This document shows positions 19,598 to 29,900 of a DNA stretch of 64,000 nt, piece after piece. A model generated the notes under the pieces. That model ran no database searches, was not told where the DNA came from, and was given only the letters and a program-made list of their open reading frames with translations. The stretch is from positions 1 through 64,000 of the forward strand of contig JAHBBC010000056.1 of assembly GCA_019915015.1 (NCBI GenBank). Direction: 5' to 3'. Made by a program: the position numbers and the translations under genes. The stretch is from Auriscalpium vulgare (taxonomy: Eukaryota; Basidiomycota; Agaricomycetes; Russulales; Auriscalpiaceae). Positions within the stretch are counted from its first letter, which is position 1; each line of letters begins with the position of its first letter.

Positions 19598-22287
19598 ATG
19601 GCCGCCCCCAGAGCACCCCATGAAGACCTGCCCGAACGTCAAGTCAGTCTAAAGACATTCGTCAAAGAAGCCGCCACTAGCCTTATGAGTGCCCAGCTGG
19701 TCGACGATGACGGGGAGGCAGAGGCTATTGTTGCCCAGGCCCGAGTTACCGAGTTCATCGATCTCGTTTTGTGCGGGCGCTGTGAGTTCGAGGATGAAGA
19801 CGGGGACGACGTGCTGCATCGCGTGCGTGTGAACGCTCGACAAGGCTTGGCCGCAACGGACCCGACGAACTTCACAGTAACCCGCGACCTGGACTCGGCC
19901 CTCGGGATTACAAGGAACCTCCCCTTCTCCGTACCATTCTCGTTTTATCCTGTCCCACCTCTCAAGAATATTTTGAGCACCCCCGTTCATCTCAAAGGAC
20001 CCGTGGCCGACGAGGTAAGTAATTTTGTGGATAGCCCGTCGTCGTTACTAAAAACGTCACAGAACGGCGAAGAAATTGACGTCCCCCTTCACAAGATCCC
20101 CAACATTTGCATCGGCAAATTCGGCACCAGGCACCAAACTCGCGCATTCTTTCCCAGCTTGTACAAGAAAGTGGAGAAAGTGACTCAGGCCCAAATGAGG
20201 AGATGGTACGACGAGTGCGTCCGACCTGCTTTGCAAGCGGTAGCGCCGGAGAGGATGGCCCACTGGCCACCAGATTATGACTCCGCCATGCGGCTGGACA
20301 GAGACGTAAGGGGCATGATCCACCTGGGTACCGTGGACATCCCCAGCGACGAACTGGTTGCGTTCACTCAGGCCCTGCGCGACAGGTGCGAAGCTCACTC
20401 AGACTTCGAGGACGTTTATTTCGGTCATGAGATCAGAGGTCTCAAGGAAGCGCATACACATCACCCTTCGGACCACGACGCGCGCGCACGAGCCCTTGCC
20501 GACTTCACTTCGTGTCTCGACATGGGACGCATCAACGACGACGAGTGGTGGGTCGATGTAGCCCTGGAGATCCACAGCAGGGCCGCAGGCGTCGTGCAGT
20601 GGCTGGACACCGCGCCCACCCAGATTCTCAAAGAGGTCCTTCCCCATGCCACGGACGGCCAAATCGAGAGACTGCGGAGGGGCAGGCGGTTCTACACAGA
20701 CACTGTTGCCCAGATCGGAGATTTTGCCGGCTTTCGAGTGGAGCCCGGCGCTGCCGGCACCCAAGATGGCGTCCAGTACATCAATGTGTACACCACGGAC
20801 AAGGCAGTAACGTACCAGTTGCACCATGGGTTGTGGAGGAGGCGCAGTGCCAAGGATACCTTACCGACCGAGATCGCTCGGTTGACCGCGGACATTGAGA
20901 GGATGAAGGAGACGTATCAGTCGTGCATGGGGCTCAATCCACAAGTTGGGACTGCCAGGCTGGAGATCCGTGTTCGGATGTGCGATGCGTCAGACGTACT
21001 GCGGGGCCTGCCCGACAGGATACTCAGGGAGTGCGTCGCGGTCGTGCCACCCAACGTCTGGTGGTAAGTCTCGCAACCTGCCGCTTCTACGTATGCATTC
21101 TGATCCCCGCCAACTATCCACACAGGATGTTCAAGGTGTACCGACTTTCTGGCCTGTTCCTCGTCCTGAAGGCATTCCAGGACACGCCCAACAAAGCCGT
21201 TCGTTCAATCCCAGAGGCGCTCACGCTTGGGGCAATCATCATCTACATGCTGAATGCTCTAAATTACCGCCCTCAGGCAAGCGAGGACGAGGTCGAGCTC
21301 CTAGACTGGTGCTGTTATCACCAGCCCAGAGAGGTACAAGGAGAAGACGTCGAGGACGACCGGGACTGGGAGCCGCTTCACTACCAGTTTGGCGTATACT
21401 TCATATCCGGTATCGTGGAGCAGAGCGGTGTGCCGCGGATGTACTATCGCATGGTAGTGCCGAACGATGTGCTCCGAAAGCTGTACGGCGTAGACACAAT
21501 GGCGGACCTCAGGGCGGCATTCCATCTCTCCGTTACCCGCGCAGACAAGTCGTTCATTAACCAGACTCGCACGAAAAACCGCCGTCGAAACCGTCGAAAC
21601 CTCCTCACTCTGGTGGATCCCGATCAGCTCCCACTGGCGTCGTTCAACCTGGACGAGGACAGTATACCAATGCAGCCACTTGCTCAAGCCGCAGGAGACG
21701 ACGTTGAGGATGATGGCGTTGCCAGGGACGACGAAGATGGTCTGAACAACACTGTATCGCAGATCTGGGCTACCTTCGCCTTTGACCTCCTCGATAACGG
21801 CCCAAACATGAAAGCGTCCTCAGCAGGAAGTTACATTACAATGTCCAGTGCCGACCGGGAGGGCGTGACGGACAACATATTCCGACAGACTGACCTCTCA
21901 GGCGTTTTCCTGCGGGTTGCATTGAAAATGGTGACAGCCGAATCCTGGCATACCGTCCACTTCGATCACTGGTTTCCAGCTGAGATCCGGAAAACCGCCT
22001 GGAGACAGAATTTCAATAACTTCCCATACTGGCAACGCTGGGCGAAATTGATCGACGGCCTCAGTCCAGAGGGCATCAGCAAGGTCAGGAACGCCATCTG
22101 GGTCCAAAAGTTCAGGGACCTTGTTTGGCTGCCGTTTTCGGAGGCCGGGCGGGCATGGCGGACCGGAGTCCAGAAGGACCCCAGGTTACGACATTTGCCC
22201 CAGGGGGAAGAAGGGTTGCGATGTGTGTTGTTGGTGGTGAATGAGGGGACTAGGAAGACTTTGCAGGACTTCACGCTGAATGCGTAG
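19598..22287 (+). CDS. large conserved-looking protein of unknown function, 859 residues
   Basis: Exons 19598-20014, 20063-21063, 21126-22287; introns of 48 bp (GTAAGT...TTACTAA...CACAG, in frame and stop-free) and 62 bp. Composition is that of a globular protein with few low-complexity parts apart from an acidic stretch (GDDVEDDGVARDDEDG) and a basic cluster (RTKNRRRNRRN) near residues 650-700. No known catalytic motif was recognised; WWMFKVYRLSGLFLVLKAF and HFDHWFPAEIR stand out. Initiator GCAGCATGGCC is a good context. The divergent, close pairing with an SNF2-like helicase suggests a joint role, but that is inference. Confidence 0.75.
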
Positions 22288-22383
22288 AACACGGCGGAGG
22301 ACGGGTTATATTGAATGTGATCATCATATTCGCAATGATAATGGGGCATGACGATCGCCCGCCTGTGTTCCATGCCAAGATTT

Positions 22384-22914
22384 GTCCGTCTGGGACGGAC
22401 GTCTGTGGGGGCGCCCACTAATCCAATCTCAGAACAGGCGGATACGGTGTGCTTCGATTACAACGCCGAGGCAAGCACCGTGTCAATCTTGGACGGACAG
22501 TGAGGGGGGGCTCAGGGTTTAGGACGATCGCACGCCTGTTGGACGAGCCAAAGATTGTCCGTCCAGGACGGACGCCTGTGAGAGGGCCCACATATCGTCT
22601 CTTAGGCGGTGTGTGTCGTTTACCAGACCGAGGCAGTCACCTTGTCCGTCTTGGACGCATTCCTTGCGGGCGTTTTATCACAAAGTCGCGCATGTCCGTC
22701 CCGGACGGACACTGCGGAGGGGCCGACGGATCGCGCGGATGCCAAACGCACAGGGTTTGGCACCGTGTGCGGGTCCGTCCCGGAGGGACACTTTTGATCA
22801 CTTCCTAAGGTGTGGTCAGCTCATTGAACCACCGAAAAACATATCCTCCGGCAGCACTCTGAAGCGATCGTGCACCTAGGTGCTTCAATAGGCAAGACAG
22901 AATGTAGCAGGATG
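22384..22914. repeat. palindrome-rich intergenic module
   Basis: Palindromes lie at 22384-22400, 22557-22573, 22694-22710 and 22773-22789 (the last with one mismatch in the right arm). The segment 22557-22914 is almost identical to 26476-26827. No gene seen. Confidence 0.8.
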
Positions 22915-22944
22915 TCAGTACATTGGAAACTCCGGCGAAAGTTC

Positions 22945-23042
22945 AACCTAACCCTAGACCCTCAACCCTAGACCTAACCTAAACGGTTAGGCGCTGGGCG
23001 GGTGGGTTAGGAGTGGTGATGTCATCAGCTCTCGTGGGAGCT
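22945..23042 (+). mobile_element. isolated fragment of the Coprina 3' region
   Basis: About 98 bp match the degenerate telomere-like part of the Coprina 3' region (about 660-760), from AACCTAACCCTAGACCC to CTCTCGTGGGAGCTG. It lies 18 kb from the telomeric copies, without adjoining telomeric repeats, RT or ribozyme. Confidence 0.8.
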
Positions 23043-23125
23043 GGATAAGAGGCGCAGCATCTCGGCTCGCCCTCCCCAGCTTCCTCACCTCTCCCACACC
23101 TCTTCAATCAGCGCGTTCGTGCATA

Positions 23126-24024
23126 ATGGCAACTGGGGTAAGCTATTGACCTCAGCGCCGTTGTTGCGACTGCTGATCGGCGCTCTACAGGATACCTTGC
23201 AAGACGTGAATGTTGTCGTTGCAGGACACGGCACGGTGGACGTCGTTTTTAGGCCGGCAGACTTGGGAGCGGGCACGGTGCGTCCTTGCAGCTTCTTAGC
23301 ATCCACGAGCTCTCGCTGATAGACGTCGTTGCTGCTTGTAGCACATCAGATTCCTTTCGATTCCTCGCGATGGTCCCAACCCCGCGCCCGCGCGCGATGG
23401 CCAACCCGCCATGCGTGCTATGCCCACTGAAGTGCGCGAAATCACCTCCAGCCGCCACACACTCGCTCCTGCTGCAGACCCTCCTCCTGCCGCCAGCGGC
23501 AGCCCTGCGCTGCTGGGCCAACCTATCGTGAACGCCCCGGCTCCCATCATCCACTGCGCCCCGCCGTCTCTGCGAGTCGCCAGCCCTGGGCACTCTCCCA
23601 TAGACGTCGATCGTGCCGACTCCCCTGGATTGCAGGCGCACCATGAGGACCAAGAGTCAGACAAAGCAGAAGCCTCGGAGCACGACAATTCGGGGCACGA
23701 CAGCGACATCCCTCTTGACGACGACCCCAGCATGATGTTGCTCACGATGTCGCAGATGGTGCAGATGGGGGTGCACGGCTTGTCGGACAGCGAGGTGGCC
23801 AGGTTGGGGCTCCCGCCCGGGATCTACGTGGATTTCTCGGAACAGCCTAACTTTGACGGCGGCGAGTCTAGCGCCAGGTAAGTGCCGTGCGTTTGCTTAG
23901 GGAATTCACTAATGCAATCCAATCTAGCGACGCCCATCTGCCGCCGTCGCAAGCGAACGCTGCGCGTGCGTTCCCCGTCAAAAAGCGGGCTGGTCGCAGG
24001 GTCCGCAATCCGAGGGGGGTCTGA
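23126..24024 (+). CDS. unknown protein, paralogue family A member 2 (243 residues)
   Basis: Exons 23126-23137, 23191-23277, 23342-23877, 23928-24024; introns 53, 64 and 50 bp, all GT-AG. The reading is MATG, then DTLQDVNVVVAGHGTVDVVF, RPADLGAGT, a long Pro/Ser/His/Asp-rich stretch, DDDPSMMLLTMSQMVQMGV, LGLPPGIYVDFSE and a basic tail VKKRAGRRVRNPRG. The N-terminal block, the following intron and the basic tail match the gene at 11634-12504. A nuclear protein is plausible from the tail. No catalytic motif seen. The agreement of two loci in intron position strongly supports that both are real genes. Confidence 0.68.
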
Positions 24025-24245
24025 GGAGCGGGGGAAGCGGCCCTCATAGCTAGGCACTTTTGCGACTGTGTGTAGATAACACTGCTTGAATTACTCGTCT
24101 TTGAATCGTCAACGCGGGTGCGCCCGCAGGAACAACGAACGGCGCATCCATTCAGAGCGCGCCCACGCCATCGCGCAATACGACGACCCGACCATAACAC
24201 ATGCGATGATGCGCTCAACTCCCACCTCTACGCCGTACGCAAGGC

Positions 24246-25262
24246 GTGCCCGCGAACCGAGCATCTCGCCCTCCTGCCGTCCACATTCTGCCCTCGCCGC
24301 CATTTAGAACGTATGACATGCGCAAGGCTGCGAAAGCGAAACAACCCTCACGAGCGCTAGACGACGACGACGATGGCCGTTTTCTTTCATCCGCATCCTC
24401 CTCGACCCCAGCGCGTGTCAAGATGCCACCACGCAGTCAACAGAATCGCCCACGACGTTCAGACCATGCACCGATGCCCCCTCCGCCGCCATCTTTGATC
24501 CCATCGACATCTGCGCTGCGTACACCCATCAAGCCTTCTCTAGCCCGCACCCGGCCATTAGACAACCCCCACCCTACCTCTTCGGTGCGCCAAACGCTCT
24601 CGCGCCCCATTTCGCTCCACAGCTCAGTCGCTCCGCAGGCCCAGACCCAGATGCCCGCGATGCCGGCAGGGCCATCCGACACAAAGCGTAAGCCCACTGC
24701 GCTGCCCGTCACGATGCCCTACCGGAAGCGGACGACGGTGACTCCGCTCAGCGTCGCAAAAGCGAGCGGCAACGGTAGCTTTGATCGACTCGCACCGCTG
24801 CCGGCGCCGAAGTTCCGCGCAATGCAAGCGAAGGGTGGAGCGGAGGGATTGCTGGGTGTCGGACAGCTGAGCATCGGGCAGGATGGTACGGAGGCGGTGG
24901 TGCTCGGGGATGCGAGGGAAGGGGAGGAAGAAGAGGCGGTCGGCGTTTCACCCGGAGGACACATTACGAAAAGGCGCGCAAAGAGCAGACCAGTGAGCTT
25001 GGAGCTCATCGAGAGTGCCAAGGGGCCTTACTCAGGTGAGTCGCAATTGTCCTCAACTGCTCGTACATGTACTGACTACATAGCAGAGACTCGCAAATGC
25101 GTCTGCTCCGCGCTGCTCTCCGGTATGAGGGGCGTACAGGAGCTCACCACGACGTTCGTGATCACGAAGGAGGGCGAGGATCACGAACGCATCCCAGACC
25201 TGTTCGGTGGTGAGCGTGGATCCAAATTGCCAGTCCTCGACCTGAGTGTTGCTCTGAGATAG
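24246..25262 (+). CDS. unknown basic, Pro/Ser-rich protein
   Basis: An open frame of 338 codons; the true start may be MRKAAKAKQ at about 24318. It is low complexity, with basic clusters (PRSQQNRPRRSD, PYRKRTTV, TKRRAKSRP) and an acidic run (GEEEEAV). A 48-bp in-frame intron with good signals (GTGAGT...TACTGAC...ATAG, about 25035-25082) probably interrupts it. The part after 25082 is antisense to the CxC5 gene and may not be coding. No function recognised. Confidence 0.4.
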   Translation: MPANRASRPPAVHILPSPPFRTYDMRKAAKAKQPSRALDDDDDGRFLSSASSSTPARVKMPPRSQQNRPRRSDHAPMPPPPPSLIPSTSALRTPIKPSLARTRPLDNPHPTSSVRQTLSRPISLHSSVAPQAQTQMPAMPAGPSDTKRKPTALPVTMPYRKRTTVTPLSVAKASGNGSFDRLAPLPAPKFRAMQAKGGAEGLLGVGQLSIGQDGTEAVVLGDAREGEEEEAVGVSPGGHITKRRAKSRPVSLELIESAKGPYSGESQLSSTARTCTDYIAETRKCVCSALLSGMRGVQELTTTFVITKEGEDHERIPDLFGGERGSKLPVLDLSVALR

Positions 25263-26157
25263 CGACATTTCATACGACCGTGCACAGTTTGTGGCAGACA
25301 CCCTACTCGGAGGTGAGCACCACGTCAAAACCACATAGCAGCGGAACGGACGTACCAGCTGACAACCTGCAGGTCCGTCCATAGGCTGGCTAGTTCGGTT
25401 TGTACAAACTGATGCTCGCCAACTTGTAGGAAGGTCGGAACACCGGGGTAGTAGATGCGTTGGCCTCCGCGCACGTAGTAGTTGTGGTGATAGGTCGTCT
25501 GGCAGTCTGCGCGGAATTATAAACACAGCGGACAGATGAGGACGAGAGGGGACATACAATGACATTATAGGTTTATTGCCCAGGCGGGGCGCGCGCCATC
25601 CTTGAGGGTAAATGCGACGGCCCGTCGAGCTTGTTGCTTCCGAAGGGCAGGCCGACGTCCGCCACAGAGAGGGTTCTCGCAGCGGCTATGCGGCGGGTAG
25701 AAAGTGATAGTGGCTAGGCCACGTCAGAGATGGGGGACATGCAGCCGAAAGATGGCGACATACTGATGCCAAGGGGAAGGCCATGCTGCTCGAGCGCGCT
25801 CCGAACCGATGCCGCATGCTCGTCGGGGCCAGGATGCACCCAGACAACGTCACAGAGAGCATCCCATATATCTTGGATGAGACCATAGGCAATGTTGGTA
25901 GCGTCGGACAGGACCGTGCATACGGATTGCGGTAGAAATGCAGGTGGCGGGCCGTCGGGGAAGGTCGGTGTGGGCTGCGCAAAGCAGATGTCGGCCTTCA
26001 GGGCGGCGGCGAGAGAGACGTAGATGAGGAGCTGTTCCATTGACACGGTCTCTAAGAGCTCGCGGTATTCACGCAGACGGCGAACGACCGAGACGAGCAG
26101 CATGGCGGGGGAGCGGGACGGGCAAAACACGTTCAAGTTCAGGCTGTATGCGCACAT
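25080..26157 (-). CDS. CxC5-type KDZ-transposon-associated protein (probably truncated)
   Basis: The N-terminal exon (26157 to about 25690) has SMEQLLIYVSLAAALKADIC and WDALCDVVW. After splicing near 25560-25505, Cys/His-rich segments follow: INLYCHC, then DCQTTYHHNYYV, YYPGVPTFLQVGEHQFV and, near 25300, SATNCARSYEMSLS. This order fits the CxC5 cysteine-cluster domain found with KDZ transposons of mushrooms. The C-terminal part (VWDAFVILALLRDH, PHTGEQRG) is there, but the frame then stops and no KDZ transposase follows on either side. Likely a relic or domesticated piece. Exon ends are approximate. Confidence 0.6.
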
Positions 26158-26301
26158 TGGGTCTGGCTACGGATCGCCCATACAGATCTGACCGACAGCC
26201 TGGCCGGCCCAGGCCTGTCCAAACCCGATCGATCGCCGGAACTCCGCCGGAAGATTTGCGCCGGAACTTTTCGCCGGAGTTTCCATGTCCTGGATGCTCT
26301 C

Positions 26302-26995
26302 GAATGTAGGATATCTTCCAAACCGGTGGCTGTATTTCAAGCCCATGATGATCACTAGCGTACACAAAAATTCGCCGAACGAACTGGCAAGAAGGATAAG
26401 TACTGATGACCGCGGTGCTCCTCACAACTACTGTGCCCGCGGGCGCTTGCTCGGTGGGGCGTCCTCTGTGGGGTTGTCCGTCCAGGACGGACGCCTGTGA
26501 GAGGGCCCACATATCGTCTCTTAGGCGGTGTGTGTCGTTTACCAGACCGAGGCAGTCACCTTGTCCGTCTTGGACGCATTCCTTGCGGGCGTTTTATCAC
26601 AGAGTCGCGCATGTCCGTCCCGGACGGACACTGCGGAGGGGCCGACGGATCGCGCGGATGCCAAACGCACAGGGTTTGGCACCGTGTGCGGGTCCGTCCC
26701 GGACGGACACTTTTGAACACTTCCTAAGGTGTGGTCAGCTCATTGAACCACCGAAAAACATATCCTCCGGCAGCACTCTGAAGCGATCGTGCACCTAGGT
26801 GCTTCAATAGGCAAGACAGAATGTAGGATATCTTCCAAACCGGTGGCTGTATTTCAAGCCCATGATGATCACTAGCGTACACAAAAATTCGCCGAACGAA
26901 CTGGCAAGAAGGATAAGTACTGATGACCGCGGTGCTCCTCACAACTACTGTGCCCGCGGGCGCTTGCTCGGTGGGGCGTCCTCTGTGGGGCTCTT
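26302..26995. repeat. 175-bp direct repeats flanking a palindrome module
   Basis: The segment 26302-26475 recurs at 26821-26994, where its end is the 3' end of helicase 2. Between them lies a module (26476-26827) with palindromes at 26476-26492, 26613-26629 and 26692-26708, nearly identical to 22557-22914. The outer copy therefore carries a duplicated helicase 3' end. Confidence 0.8.
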
Positions 26996-29900
26996 CGTAG
27001 ACCGTTTAGGAGGTGCTTCGCTGTTCCCACGACTCCGCGTCGCGACGACTTTGACCGGGGCGATGTGGCCTGAATTCCAGAAGTCAGAGCCCGTAGGAAT
27101 GGTGACGGAATTGCCGGCTCCTTCCACCCAAGCGTCCAATTCATCGAGCCAGCGGAGGAAATTCTCGAAGCGCGCGCAGGTAGGCTCGCTCTTTGCATTC
27201 TTCGCGGCCTGGAGATGGCACTTGGCCATTTTGCGCATGTGGGGGATGTACTTCGGCCAATCCTCGTTCAGGTTCTGGGCGGCCAACTTTTCATCTTCCT
27301 CCGCTTCCCACTGATCAACGACACCCTCGTCCAACATAGGGTACCCTTTGCGCAGTGCCGCGAGCAACGCCTGATTGGTGGACTTTCTTTCAGAGTCTGG
27401 CGTGGGGCGCGAGCGCTTGGCCGCGGGCTCTTCCGTCGACGCAGTGGGCTGACGCTTGGATGATCCGGCGGTCCTCGCTGGAGCTGCGAGCTTGTCGCCC
27501 GACGACTTCCCTACCGTGCTCTTAGCGGTGGCTAAGCGCATTGAACTCCTCGATGCTTGGTCGACCTGTTTCGTCTTGCCCTTCTTGGGACTGTTGCCTT
27601 CGAGCTCTTTGGCGGACTCGACGACTTCGTGCGATCCAGTTGGCTCTCCCTCTGAGCGGGCGCTTGTAGCAGGGGACTTGGGGTCCAGGGCGCGCGGGGA
27701 TGGCGGCTGCCCGCCCGTGCGGGATGAGACTTGCGCGTGGGGAGTCGTGGCGCGGGAGGATGTGTGGGCGGGCTGCGATCCGGTTGATTCATCGCCCATG
27801 CCTGATGAGACTTGCTCCTCTGGATACGGGGCGCGGGAGGATTCATTGACCGGGGGCGTTTCGTCCTTCCTTGGTGGCAAATTGGGACCGGAAGTCGGCT
27901 TGGGTGAAGATGTTTCGCCGGGTGGCGACTTGTCCGACGCAGGCCCTGATGGCTGGTCCGTAGACTTGGCGCTGGTGGTCGCAGTCGCAGCTTGGGACTT
28001 TGCCGTGTCTGATTGGCCACTGTCCTCTGAGCGCGTGGAGGGGCCAACTGCGGCGGGGGTTACGGGCTTGCCAGCTGGTGGCTGCACCGTGCCTGTCTTG
28101 CCCGATTTGCGCCGTGCTTTCTTCACCTCGCCCGCGTCGGCCTTCGCAGGCGTCCTGGATGTCTTGGCCTTCACTGGCGGGCTCTCCTCCTCGACGGCAC
28201 CATCGACAATGTCCTCATTGCCTGCCTTGCGCGATTTCCGCCGCGGTTTCTTCACCTTGCCCGCGGGAGCCTTCGCAGACTTAGCGCCTTTGGATTTCTG
28301 GGCCTGGACCGCAAGGCTCTCCTCCTCCGACTCGACATCGGTGGGGTCGGCATCGTCGAGGTCGTCAGCGGTCGCCAATTGTTCTGTTCGATTGTAAGAC
28401 AAGGATTCTGACAGGTGCAGTGGGACTCACGAAATGCCGGTTTCGAGCTCGTGAACACCTCTTGGATGTAACCTTTAGCGAACGATATGTTGTTCAGCCA
28501 CACGTCTGGCGTCTGGTGTCCGATGAGACGGTAGACATGCACCGTCTTCGCCTGCGGTTGCCTCCAGAGACGTCCGATAAGTTGCTGATCGGTCATGACG
28601 GACCACATCACATCCTGTGGGTGGTTTTTGTTAGAGCGTGAGAGACGAAATGAACTCCTTGCATACAATGATAATGAGAACATTGGCCACGTGGAGATTG
28701 AGGCCAACTGTTCCCGCCTCGGATATGATCAGAACCCTTATGTTCGGATCGGTGCGGAACTGTTCAACGACTTTACTCCGAGCGTCCATCGTCATGCTCC
28801 CGGTCAGCACGAGAGAGGAGGATTTGTTGAGAAGTTTCAGTTGCTGAGCTCGGTGATGAGGACAATGACAACAGAGGAATCGTCGGAAGCTCACATTCTG
28901 CAGACGCGGATGGTTGAAGATGAAGAACGAGTAAATGACGACTTTGTCCGGGCTCACGTCCGTGACAGGCTCGTCTCCCCGTAGGTCTTCAACGGTTGGC
29001 GGTGATATAGCATCGCCATCGGCTACAGAAATGTCAGCGACGGACAACGACGATGGACAATGACTCGCATACCCGCTGGTTGCTCATAGTGAAGCCCAGC
29101 TACGACGTGCTTGTCCTGAAGATGGTGGTTCAATATCTCCGCCACGTTGTCCAGCTTACGCGACGGGCGCCTGTCGTACTCTGCCATGGTGGCAGGGAGG
29201 GGTCCTACGTTAAGACAATCTGGGTGCGTGCTCGCAATGCGAAGGTCGAGATAGAAATCCTGTGGGATCAATAAATGGTAAGCACCCGGCTCAGAGGGTG
29301 CCGCACACATGAAATGTCCGTCCGAGACGGACACCCTGGGGGTGAGCCCAGTGCCGCCTTCGCAGACGATATGGCGTATGCCACACACATGAAATGTCCG
29401 TCCGAGACGGACACCCTGGGGGTGAGCCCAATGCCTTCGCAGACGATATGGCGCATGCCGCACACATGCAATGTCCGTCCGAGACGGACACCCTGGAGGG
29501 GAGCCCAATACCGCCTACGCAGAGTACACGGCGTATAGCGCACACGCAGCGTCCGTCCGGGACGGACACCCTCATGACTGTCCATCGAGCACGCCGCGCG
29601 CGCTGTCCGTCTGGGACGGACAACTGAGGAGCTGCCTCCATGCACGGTGCAGACGTCACACACGGCGCCCTCCACCGTGGAGGCGTTGCAGCCTCCTGCG
29701 GCGAGCGGCGCGTGCGCCTCGCTGTCCGTCCTCGGCGGCAGATTGCCTCGTTTGTGTCCCGGGGCTCCCCACCAGTACAAGCCGTCACAGTACGTCCGTC
29801 CGAGACGGGAAATGAGTAACTACGATTCACACTCACAAGTTTGGCCGGGTTCCTGATTCCGGCATCAGTCTCGAGTTGATCGACTGCGATTTGCTCCAGC

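Noticed and set aside
25083..25262. C-terminal 60 residues of the plus-strand frame at 24246 as coding
   Set aside because: Antisense to conserved CxC5 codons (SATNCAR, PHTGEQR); the CxC5 reading is better supported.
29266..29838. Regular palindromic repeats as a CRISPR array
   Set aside because: Eukaryotic context, spacers are themselves repeated, no cas genes.
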